DNA of 64,000 nucleotides from Euleptes europaea. Taxonomy: Eukaryota > Chordata > Lepidosauria > Squamata > Sphaerodactylidae. Under the pieces are notes generated by a model, which had not been told where the DNA came from, did no database searches, and saw only the letters and a program-made list of their open reading frames with translations. The number at the start of each line of letters is the position of its first letter. The first letter of the stretch is position 1. The stretch spans positions 133,471,872 through 133,535,871 of the forward strand of contig NC_079312.1 of NCBI RefSeq assembly GCF_029931775.1, given 5' to 3'. Below are positions 41,052-53,204 of the stretch, piece after piece. Both the position numbers and the translations under genes were made by a program.

Positions 41052-42497
41052 CTACAACAGAAAACAAAGGCAGAACGTTCCATGGAGCAACCTGCAGGCA
41101 GTAGCCTGGGGGGGGAGAGGCGCGGCGGGAGGCGGGGTGTGTGTGAGCTTTGTGCTCTTGGGTGCAGTGCTGGTCCGAAGCTTGGGGCTGGGAAGGGGGG
41201 GGGCTGGCACTCAGCCCCAGTGATCCTCCACCCTGTCCCGCCTCCTCCTAGCACTGCACAAAGGCCCTCCCCCCTCCAGTCCCCCCTGCTGCACAAAAGC
41301 CTGTGCCAGTCTTGTCTAGAAGCGTGGGAGGGACCCACCTTCTCTACCGCACTGACGAAGGAGCCGGGATCATTCAGCCCATTGGGGGGGGGGCTGTTCC
41401 CAGCCAGCTCCTTCATTCTGCTACTGAGCCCTTTGCTGAACCTAGAGGGGACCCTTTCTCCTTGCTATCACTTCCAGTTGACATTAAGCCCAGGGGACGC
41501 AGGATGCTCTCTGGCCCCCACCGAGGCATGCTTAGAGGCAAAGCCCATCTCCCATCCCTCCTGACGACACCACTCCTGGATGAGGGTGGGGAAGGACGGA
41601 GGAAACCCTCCCTGCTGTTATTTGGAGACTGAGCAAGCCTAAGCAGGACAGGACAGGGTCAGAGTCAGTATTAGTATTCTAGGGTGGCCTGCAGTCCCGC
41701 CCGCCCGCCCGCCTACCCGGCCTAACCTAATGCTAGCAGCACTGACGTTCCTCCTCAGGAATGAGTGCAGAGAGTGGGACAATGTCCATCTGAGAGGGGG
41801 AAAAAATCCTGAGGTCTTTGAAACTGTATCCCCTCCCTGTCTCTTGAGATGTGTAAGACTGAAGCACCCAGTACAAGGCAGGATGCTTTCTTGGGGGAGT
41901 TGCTATCTCGAGTGCCACCATGTCCCACCAACAGGGACTCCTAGAACAGGGAGTGGCAGGAAAGCAGGCTGGGCTCTGGGAATGTTCTCCTGGAGGTTCT
42001 GCTTGCTGGTGGTGTTGTCTGGTGAAAGCAGGTACCTGTCCCAACCCCCTGGCTGGTCGCTTTGGAAATGAAAACAAAACTTGGCTGTACACCATCAGAG
42101 GCAGTTGGGACGTGAGGCATGGGAGGCGGCTTGAGGTAAAGAAATATGTGGTTTAGGCTGCCGAGGGCCAGCAGCATGGGGCAGGGCGCCCCATGTCCGT
42201 TGGATTTTGATTTGGTTTCTAAGGAGCAGTCAGTGTTACTATTGTGAGGAGGGGCTGGGTCTGTCTTGCTAGTAGGGAGTGAAGCGGCTGTACCCTCCTC
42301 GGTATAGACTAGCCTGCAACATCAAAGACGGAGAAAAAGCCAATCAGTATAAAGGAGAGGCACAGCCCATCCCTGCCCTGCTATTTTGGCCAGTAGAGCG
42401 GTCCCTCAGGACCCCAGGCCCGATTTTGTGTTGGTGGCCAAGTGGACGTGGGTTTACTGAATTGTTTAGCATGCAGAGCTGCTTCAGGCCAGGACTC

Positions 42498-42549
42498 AAA
42501 GGAATTCTAGATAATGACGGATGAAAGGAATTCCAGATAATGACGGATG
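42498..42549. repeat. 26-bp tandem duplication
   Basis: The unit aaaggaattc(t/c)agataatgacggatg is present twice with one difference. It lies in RBFOX3's last intron. Confidence 0.85.
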
Positions 42550-43505
42550 AATCACAGTGCCAATATAGTTTCTTAGGGAAAAAAGGCTTTTGAAACAGGT
42601 GTCTACCTGTTTCCTGTGAACCATTACAGGACAGACAGCTGGCGTTCAAGCCTTGGTTTCCTCTAATGCAGCCCAGAATCCTTCCCCCCTCCCCAATGTC
42701 CCCCACCCAAAGCAATGACAGCTGAACCCAATTGATAAACCTCTGGGATTACTGCTACATGTTATTTATTTATTTATTGGGTTTGGCAACAGGAAGGTAC
42801 TGACACCATCGGGGGGAGCGAGTGGGTAGTCCCAGAAGAGGCACTGAGGAAGATTTGTCAAAGCAAAAACAATTGCAGGATGGCTTGGATGTTTCTCCTC
42901 TTTGATGCTGTATCTATAGCTGTTTGCAAGGAGGCATCTCTGCGAGAACTGGGGCGTGACAGTGTGTGCAAGACTGGGAAGGGCAAGAGAAGTTGTGTAC
43001 CTGTGCGCATATGCATATGCACACATCACCTACTACAGTCCTCAAGCTAAGAATTATCTGCTCCTTGAAAAACAAACACTTGTTCCTGAGCAAATTATCC
43101 TAGCCACCTAAACAAGTGGTCAGGGCATTTTCTATGGAGCAAGGCAGCTAGTTTCTGGAAAGCCAAAAAAATAACGAAGCCTGACAAGTGCCCTGAGCGC
43201 TACCAAGTTTGTGTCTCTGTCTGAGTGCTTTTCCCATGGGGCTGTGAAGGCAGAAGGGTCTGTGTCAGGCCCTGCTTGTGAGCGTCTCCTCTTTTGGGGT
43301 TTTGGTTCCTGCACTCCTTTGGGTTTCTTTCCCTTGGTGGAGCCCGGACCACGAGCGAGCAGCTGCAAAACGAGTTTCGGGCACTCCCAGAAGCATCCCG
43401 ATACCATCCCCTTTACGGGGCTTAACCTACCCCAAGCAGGCATGAGCCCCAGACCACGCACGCAAGCACACACACCCACATCAGGGTGAAAGGAGAAGCT
43501 CTTAC

Positions 43506-43584
43506 CATGGTGCCAATGCTGTAGGTGGCAGCAGGGCCGAGGGTGTGATGGTAAGGGTCTGCAGCTGCATAAACTCTGCCGTAA
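43506..43584 (-). CDS. RBFOX3: RBFOX3 coding exon 10
   Basis: It encodes [20 protein letters not shown] and then TYSIGTM. It ends exactly at the Met codon, and the GTAAGA donor leaves phase 0, so the stop codon must come from the next exon. Confidence 0.95.
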
Positions 43585-46500
43585 CTAGGAGCGAACACAG
43601 GGGGCAGCGTTAGAAACTGGGGGGGCGCAGAAGAGTTGCCAACCCTAAATGTTCAAAAAATTATGAGTCAGGCATCGTAAGTTTAAAGAAAGTCACAATA
43701 CACACAAGAGAGATATTGAGAGGTTCTTTTCCTAACTTTTGTGCTAAAAGTCTGGCATTAAATTTCCTCCACAACTATAAAGGTAATTTCAGACATTAGG
43801 GCACTTTTTACAATAACAAGATTTGTAAGCAAGGCGGAAACGGGTCCTCTTCCTCCTCTAATTTCTTGGTGGGAGTTTTCCTGATAATTACTAGTCACTG
43901 AACAGAAAGATAATCAGGGAGACCCTACATTTAAGCTTGTAAGAAAAAGGGGCTGAAATCTGAGTGAAATACAGAAACCCCAAGAAGAGTTTGAGGTAGG
44001 GTTGCCAACCTCCAGGTGGTGGCTAGAGATCTCCTGCTATTACAACTGATCTCCAGGCGAAAGAGATCAGTTCCCCTGGAGAAAATGGCTGCTCGGTCAA
44101 TTGGACTCTATCAATAGGACTCTATGGCATTGAAGTCCCTCCCCTCTCCAAACCCTGCCTTCCTCAGGCTCCACCCCCAAAATCTCCAGGTATTTCCCAG
44201 CCTGGAACTGGCAACTTTACTTTGAGGCCACCAAGTTAAAAACAGTGGTGAAAAGGACAAAAATTTTAAAAAAGGGTTTTGAGATCTACATTCAGTATGA
44301 TCAGATCAAACCTGGGCCAAGTACATGGCCTTGTTGCTAATTCCGTTTGCTTATTTAGAATTTTTACAGTCCACACTCCACAGTCTCAGTTTATGAAGCA
44401 GCGGAGGCAGATTACAATCATAAGCATTAAAACAATTTATAAACAGTGGACATATTGCAAATGTATAGTGTGGCCTTTATGTGGAGTCAGAGCATTGATC
44501 CACCAGCCACCCACTCTCTAACTGGCAGCAGCTCCCCAAGGGCTACAAATGACATGGCCGGCTAAGTTGCACTTCTCACCGCCTGGCACCACTCTTCTGC
44601 ACCAAAGCGGCCTTGAGAGGGGATGGCTCACAGGGGAGCTGATGATGCATGTTTACAATGAATGCATGGGTCTGGAGCCATAGAGCTGCAGTGGGGGGAG
44701 AAGAAGCTGCTTGCACCAGCGGCTCTTCTCTTTCAAGCTGCACCCTCCTGATGTGGCTCTGGGGCAGAGAAGTGGCACGTGGGGTTTGGTAACTTAACCT
44801 GGCTGTGCAGTTCCAGCCGCAAGGAAGGTCTTTTCCCAGCCTTTTAACAGAAGCATTCCAGGCACTGAACCTGGGGTGGACTTCATGTTTTCAGCTAAAA
44901 CTGAGAGATAGGCCTGGGGCAACTTCTGTCTGGGACCTATCAATTAACAGATTTGTTAAAAAGTACCTGAAATCCATTTGTCCCTAGGGCCTAAGGTGGA
45001 AGGGAATCAAATCTAGTGAGATATAGATATATCTCAATGGACTTGATTTTTCAAACATGGTGTCCATCCCAAGCCACTCAAACCTACGGCCCTCTAGGTC
45101 AGTCCTTCTATTAAAAAGCAGTAGGGGAAGCAATCTATTTAAATGCTTCCACAATATGAATGTTCTTAATACATATATAAAACTCCCATAAGTACTTCTT
45201 TAATAAGGATATATTTTAAATGCTGAACAGGCCAAATAAGTGTAAGCTTTAGTGTACAAGGTTTTATATCATCTTATTTGACACTTCTAACAAAAACTCT
45301 AAAGGATCATGATAACCCTGGCCTGCAAATTAGAAAGGAAATCTAAAATGGAGTGAGTAGTCAAATAAGAATTACATGGAATAAGCAAGAAAAGAAGAGG
45401 GGCTGATGTATTTCGAAAACATAACAAGAAATGGCCAAATCCAGGAAGGGGGACCCTATCTACAAACAGTGCACAATTTAAAAGGGTGACCTGCGAGCAA
45501 GAGCTGGCTACTATTCACAGGTCCCTGTGCTCGACTGATTCTAGAGAGCATCAGCTGCACTCGATGCTTGCATCTGATATGTCATTTTTCACTTCAAAGC
45601 CCTAAACAGTCTGAGATCATTGTATCTACAGGACCGTCTCGTTTGATATACCCCCACTCCCCCCCAGAGAGCTTTATGCTCTGCAGGAAACAACTAGCTA
45701 GTGGTCCCTGGCCCTAGGACTATCCGGCTGTCCTCAGCCAGGGCCAGGGCCTTTTCGGCTCTGGCCCCAGCCTGGTGGAACTATCTGTCTAATGAGACCT
45801 GGGCCCCGCGGGACCTTGTCCAGTTCCGCAGGGCCTGTAAGACAGAGATGTTCTGGCGGGCATATGTGGAGGAGTGGGGAATCAAACCCAGTTCTCCAGA
45901 TCAGAGTCCACTGCTCCAAACCACCACTCTTAACCACTACACCACGCAGGCTCCTCAACCTGCAAGGGAGACGAGGCAATCCCAGACCTCATTAGCTGTT
46001 CATTTCTTGTTTCAACCATCCCAATCAGCCTTGACGACGGGAGGCCTCCCGATGCCACTGCTGCTCCCTGGGGCTCCCTCCCATTCCCCTGAGGGAATGT
46101 TTGAGAGCCTGATGGCAGGCGGATGAGGCTAATAAAAGGGGCGATTCCCACCGACTCATTGCCTTCCCTGCTGGCTAGGGGCGGAAGACGTGGGAGGGAG
46201 ACGCGGGGAAGCTGCATCTGTGCCACTGGAGGCCGCAGGAGACCCTGTTCTCCCTCACCGAGAGATGAGCCTTCATCTCTTTGATGGCTGACGTAAGAGA
46301 AGCTAGTCATTTCACCATTAAATGAGAGAGAATCGATAATTTTGAAGTTTTCGTGCATCTCATGGGGCACCGAGGAGCTGACCAAATGTTTCCACTCCAA
46401 AACAGGGAGAAACTGCTGCAGCTCACGAGGGCTGAAAGACAGCACAAATCAGAAGGGTCCTTCTCGTAGTCATTTGTCAGCTTTGAGCGAAACCTTGTTA

Positions 46501-49500
46501 CTCTGTCAATCCGTACTGGATTGCTGGGCTGCTTCCACAGAAGGATGTTTCCCCAGGTAGACATCAGGATGCCCCCTCCCCACTGCTTGTGAGAGCATCT
46601 GAATGACATCATGTTCCTTCCCAGTATGACTGGTGAACCATCTGGGACTTTCTCCTCTGCACTGGATCAAATGCAAACCTTCTTTAATCAGCCTCAAAGG
46701 AGCAGCGCGGGATGTCTGCGGATGGAGCGTCCATGTGGATGCTCTACCTGCAGCCAATACTTGCAGGGGAGCAGAGCTGATCTCTGCCTTTCCTTTCCTC
46801 TACTCTCCCCCTTTAGCAGGCTTTTTGGCTACATAGCTGAGCTTTGATGCTGCTTTGCACTGTGACTCAGCTGGAATTGGGGAAAGGGAAGGGTTGGGAG
46901 GAGGACCTTAGGCAGATCATGGGAGGGAGGGCATCCTGGCCATCTTCTGGGCATGGAGCAGGGGTCACTGGGTGTGTGTGGGGGAGGTAGTTGTGATTTT
47001 CCTGCATTGTGCAGGGGTTGGACTAGATGACCCTGGTGGTCCCTTCCAACTCTATGATTCTATAGGACAGTGCGATTGTTGCCATGTTGGAGCTTCTGCA
47101 CTGATGTGACAGAGGGAAAAGGGGAGGGGTGGGGCATGGCATACGAGTGGGGTGGGAACAGGGCATGCAGCTGCCATTCCTGCCTGCTTCCATGCCACTT
47201 AGGGTTGCCAGGTGCCCCCGGTCACTTATGGGGGACAGGGGATAGGTTGCAAGATCTAGTTTGGGAAACCCCTGCAGATTTGGGGATGGAGCCTGGGGTG
47301 GACAGGCACCTCAGTGGGATAAAATGCCATAGAGTCCACCCTCCAAAGCATCCACTTTCTCCAGGGGAACAGATCTCTATTGTCTGGAGATTAAGTCTAA
47401 TTCCGGGGGATCCCCAGGTCCCACCTGCAGGCTGGCATCCCTAATGCCACTTGCTGCTGCTTCCACAGAAGTGGCACCTTTTCCCACCCCGGTGTGGAAG
47501 CATCCCTGGCCAAATGGAATAAATGATAAGATTTTAGCTTGGTATTCCAGGGTAGGAAATAACTTGAAGTATATTTTCACTGATAAGACATGATCAATAA
47601 AAACACAACAAACCACCCAACAAAAATCTCTGTCTGAAGGGACTGTAGCAAAATCCCTGCAGTGCTCCTTTAAAACTGGGCCTGTAACTGACTCTTCCCT
47701 TTCATCTGTCCTCGAAGAAAGGCAAGTTATGCACTCACAATTCTGTCTTGGCCTCAAAATGGAGGCACTAAACCCTTCCAGATGTTCTAACTGAGAAGAA
47801 TGAGTGGATGCTGGGCAGGAGTGGAAATGCATGTATCGAGGCTGTGGGTATATGCATGAACCGTTTCTTTGCATCATCAGGAGTCCTGCCTTTTGAGGAT
47901 TTTTGATTGAATGGGGGAGGGGGAGCACTATGCTTGTAAAATCTACACACATGTTCCAAGTAATGCAAGTAGGTTGACGTGCAGTTTGCTGACACAATGC
48001 TGTCCCCCCACCCCAATGACTGTTAATTCTCCCCAGTCACAATGTCTGAAATAGCCTGATGGCAGCCGATGAGAGGGGATATCAATTCTAGCTCTAAGGA
48101 AAAAACAAAACAAAATGCTAGCTCCTAAATTTAGCACTTTGGAGAGTTCTGCGAGGTTTTACATCAATGCCTTTAAGGGAAAATGAGAATAAATGACAAT
48201 TTGGTAACTAAATGCAGGACCGATCAAAGTGAAAAGATCTAGTTTTGGTCTGCAGGAAGTGAAGATTAAATAGATTTCTGGCTGGACTTGGAAGCTAGTG
48301 AGTAAAGGGGTGGGATTGGAGCAGATCCTTTGTCAATATTGGATCATATGAATGAAGAGAATGAAATTATAAAAGGATTTTGAAGGGGTGGGGGAGAGAA
48401 AAGAGCTGAATTTCAAAGGCTCTTAGATCAATATTCCAAAAGGAGACTGGAGCTATAACTTAAGACACATATTCTACAGCTAAAGCCTTAAACTGTGAAA
48501 GTTCAGGGGATTTTATAAATAATAATAAAAGATTTATATAGCATTTTTCTTTCAAACAACTTCACATACATTATCTCAGTAATCCTTGAATTACCCTATA
48601 AGGTAGGCCACTGTTGTTATCTCCATATTGGGGATGGGGAGGAGAGAGTAACAGACCACTTAAAACCTCCTTCCTCCCCACATCTGAACACTCACTGTTC
48701 ATCCTCTTAACTGCTGTGCCATGCTAGTACTTTTACATGACTACCTATGGCTTAGATGCCTTTTAAACAGTGCACACCAACTAAACAGTTACTTGCTAGA
48801 GACAAAGGTGGTTCCTCTTCCCTGCTCCCTAGAGAGGATCCCCTAATATGATGGCTCTCTTCTTAATCCCTGTCTCCTGGAGGCTGGCTGATAACATTTG
48901 AAGAAGACCAGGACACGAATTGCAAGATCGGTTCTCTGTCGAGTAAAAGTGATATTCTCTACACACAAGGTTGCTTACCTGTCGCTGTAAGCTGCTGCTG
49001 CTGCTGCAGGCTGAGCATATCTGTAGGCTGCATAACCTCCCTGAAGCAAACAAGAGAAATAAGCCATTAAAGACGAGAAACCTGCCTACCTGGCCAGCTG
49101 GGGAAGGGGGTGCCTAGGCCAAGAGGCCAGTTCCTAGCAAAAAAACTGGGCACACCAGGCGCAAGCCCAGTCCGGGGGTGGGGGGGAGTCATGTACCCAC
49201 CCCCAAGGCTAGCCCAATGCCAGTCTCATTAGCATTCCCTGGGGGTCTCGCTAACATTAACCTGCAGAAATTAAACATGCTGAGGAGAGAATGTCACCTC
49301 CCTGGCGGGTGGCAGTGTTAACGAGATGTCGCCTCTGATAAATCCGTCACAGCCTGCCTGAAATATTGCCCAGAGCACTTTAAATATGGAGGGGAAATGC
49401 CGCTGTAATACAGCCTGCTGACACGGGGCCAGAAAATAAATTCTGCCCTCTGGGGGAGCAGATGTAAAAAGGAACGGGCTGCTAGCATATCACACCTGCA

Positions 49501-52500
49501 CAAGTCTAATCCCCATCCCTTGTTCATCATCTTGCATTGCATCCAAGGTGCTTCTTTGTCCTAGTCCCCTCCTAGCACATGCATGGGGAAACCGATTTTA
49601 AGCATTTTTACAGATTTATTTCTGAAATGTTTTGCATTATGGTTTGCAATTCAGGAGGGACAAAAAAAGACACAGCCATGGGAGATGTGCAAGTGCTGCC
49701 CTGCCTCCTTTATCTCCCCAAACCTGCGGACTCTCCATTATCCCTACCAGTTCAGAACCCAGGCAGCAGGTGCAATTTGGCAGACCCAATATAACCTCCA
49801 CAAAGCAGCATGCAGGTTTGTCAGCAATGGACACTGCTTGTGGGAACAGGAAGTAGGTGGCATACATGAAAACCAGCTGCTGTGTTACTACAGCCCTGAC
49901 TTGAAACTAAAATGCTACATTTGCTTCACAAACAAGGATCCCCAAGAGCAATCAGAAGAGCTGGGCTTACGTAAATTTCAGCACCGTAGAATCCATCCTG
50001 GTAAACCACTCTGCAAAGGAAACGAGAGAAAGAAAAAAAAAGACAATCGTGACTTCTGGCTGTGTGTGAAGAAGCACTTTGTCCATTCCATGCGGCTGCA
50101 AATTTATATCAAGGGATAGCCACAGTCCTGGCACCAAATCAACCTTTGTGAGTTGGTTTAGTCGCTGTTAATTGCCTTTCTCTGCCTAGATGCAAGGGAG
50201 TTATGCAAGTCATCAGGCTGATGGGGTGATCTGCCTGCTGACAGGTGAGTGGGATGACCAAGGAAGAGCAGTCACTCTCAGACACACTCCACATATTAGT
50301 GCATTCATATGAACATCATGATAGCTTTGAGCTCATTAAAAAAAAATTTAATACACAAGTTTCTGAACCGCACGCCTGTAGGGTACTGAAAGTAAGGGGA
50401 GGAACTTCTGGGTCGGCTCAGACTACTTGTCCTCTCTTGCATGGCTTCTATTCGGGTTTTCCTCCCCATAGGCTCCCAGATGTCCCACACATGCCCATAC
50501 TCCTCCTGATGCCAGAGTAATGCAGTTTCTTGCCGCCGCCCCCACTTCTACGCTGCGCAAAATGTAAAATAACCCATTTTAGAACAGAGCATGCAAATTG
50601 AGCATTTTCTGCAGAGAACATCTGCATACATTTAATTGGCTTGCATAATTTATGTTGGACATGGAATTTAAGATTGGGGGGAAAAACCCATGACTACACA
50701 GGATGCTTTCCCAGCTGTGGGTTGATCACAATGTGGGAAATGCCACACAAGCATCTTTCGTGCTGCAAGTACGGTACATGGACCCGGCAGCCACACCCAC
50801 TGCACTACTCCAGCTGCATAAAACAAAACAAACCCCTCACCTTTCACTGCATAGCACAGTAAACTCGAATTTCCCTATACAGAGATTACATCCAGGTAGA
50901 ATCAACTGACTTTATTTCTTTAATTGCAAAGTGCAAAACTGTTGTCACAAACAGGAACAAGACTCCTGACCATAAAGGTAAAATCTGAAGGAGAAGATTG
51001 AGAGATGTCTTCTGGGTTTTCTTGGTTAATGATAGAATTATAATTTTCCTGTGGAGTTTGGAACCTATCTAATGCTAGGAATGTTTCATCATCCGTTTCA
51101 CATTTATGCCCAGACAACATGGCAAAGAATGCCATTCACGCAATCAGGCATGCCTAAGGCAGACACTTCAGAACAGGGAATGCCTAGGCCCTCCAACCAC
51201 CTAATTAGGCACGTCGTCAGGACTTGTAACTGATGTGGTCAGAGGTCTAGTGTGTCCACACCAGGAAGTGTCCACCATGGCTTCTTATGAGTTCCAGAGT
51301 CACCTCCCGGAGGGAAATAAGGTTTTTGCTCTCTAGCTTGTGCCTCTGACCAAAGAGCAGGTATGGACTGGGGAGCCCTGGGGAAAAGTGCCATAATCTT
51401 TGTATCGGCTGTTCAGCCCAACACGGGGCTGCCCAGATGGCTTGAAACACAATCCGAAGTGGGTCTATTCAGAAATAAGTCCCATTATGTTCAATGGGGC
51501 TTATTCTCAGGTAAAGTGCGCATAGGACTGCAGCATTGGAGACATTCAAAAACTCCGCCGGTCTACCTGTCCTGTTCATCAGTTTCACTGGGTGACCACA
51601 AGTTCTTGAATTTTCGCCCAGGGAGAAGAGCGCTATTTGTATTCAGTCTTCAGCCATGCATAATTCTACACATGTCTGTCTTGTCTCCCCTCTCTTCATT
51701 AATCACCTCTTTTTAAAACTGAAATGCCGGAGACTCCTGAGGCTTCCCTTGTAAGCGATCACTTGGGTTTCCTTTATGTACTTTTTCTAGCTCTACAAAA
51801 CCCACTTTGAAATGGGGGCAACAAAAACCTGTACACGGTATTCCAAATGTAGCCAAACTTTATTTAGTTAATGGAGCATAAATAAAGAATCCTATGACTC
51901 CTATGATTATTCTCATGACAACTGTAAGATGGAGGGGAAAAAGAATACCGGATGGAAAAGAAAAACTTTAAAGCTAAAATACGCCTGTTGACTTTGACAA
52001 TTCCCTAATGAACTCAGCCAAGAGGCTTCTGCTGACATGATTTAAAGTCACCCTGTAAGAAGTGGGCTGCGGAGACAAGGCTAGTAGTAACGCAGGGGCA
52101 TGCCTCCCCACCCCACCTCTGAGCCATCCTGTTTCCGAATTAAAAAGCATCCATTAAATTCTGCTGTGGGTGGAACACTTTTTGTCTTCTTTGGCTGAAA
52201 TAATTGAAAACCTTGTAGTGATGATAGGGAACTGAGATTGCATCCCTAAGAACTCTTTCCTGGGAGTAAGCACCACTGAATAAAGTGGAACTTACTTCCA
52301 AGTAGACTGGCTTAGGTTTGCTCCCGTAGAGAGCAATCCTAAGAAGATCACTCAGAAGCCTCCTTGGTTCCATGCGATAGGTCTTACCCCCAGGAAAGTT
52401 TTCTTAGGATTGTACTCTTACAGCCAATTCCTGAGGATTGGGCGGAAAGTGTAATGGAGGCGGCGTGACCCCGCCGCCAGCATGGAGGGGGTGTTCCCAG

Positions 52501-53162
52501 GGGCGGTGCTGACTGTAGTCAGCTTCCTAAGCCCCTCCAGCGCGGGAACACCCCCTCTAGTATCAGCGTTGCTGCACCAGGTTTTTCTTGGTGCAGCAAT
52601 GCAGTTTTCAATGGGGCTATTTCCCCCACTTTCGCTTTTTTGTTTTTTCAAAGGCCTTTGTTAGCCAAGCAGAAGCTGGGAAAACTCTTTGGAGGCGCCG
52701 TGGCAGTGCCTCGGCCACGCTGTCCCCGGCTGCTGCAAGGCTCAGGAATGAGCTGTGAGAGTACTAAAACCTAAAAACCCTTACTAGGGACTAAGCCCCA
52801 CTGAACTCAGACTTATTTATAAGTAAACAGATCAGTCACATTGCAGTGCCTAGGAATGTGGTGTTATTACTGAACTGCAGTGTAATATCAGACTTAGGGA
52901 GTGATCCTGAGCAGATCTACTCAGTTACTCCTATTCACTTCAATGGGGCTTGCGCCCAGAAAAGCGTCCTTAGGATTGCCAGCCTTAGTGAAATTAAATG
53001 AAGATGTTTTTATTGGTACAACACAAAGACATAGGTTTCAAAGACTTAATTTAGAATGGAAAACATAAACGTTCATTCTAACATCTTTGCTCAAATTCTT
53101 CACTGATGTTAATTTCTAGAACTGTCGCTGAAACGTAACAATTTAATAGGAAGGATGGAAAA

Positions 53163-53204
<42 letters not shown>

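Noticed and set aside
40758-41564. 268-codon plus-strand frame
   Set aside because: It is antisense to the GC-rich RBFOX3 3' UTR and shows no family signature.
41733-41789. Alternative RBFOX3 last exon adding MDIVPLSALIPEEERQCC
   Set aside because: The acceptor is good and the phase fits, but known RBFOX3 proteins end at the preceding Met, and the TGA-opening exon at 41051 explains that better. Kept only as an alternative.
49583-50119. 178-codon plus-strand frame
   Set aside because: It is antisense to the 40-nt RBFOX3 exon and has no recognisable domain.
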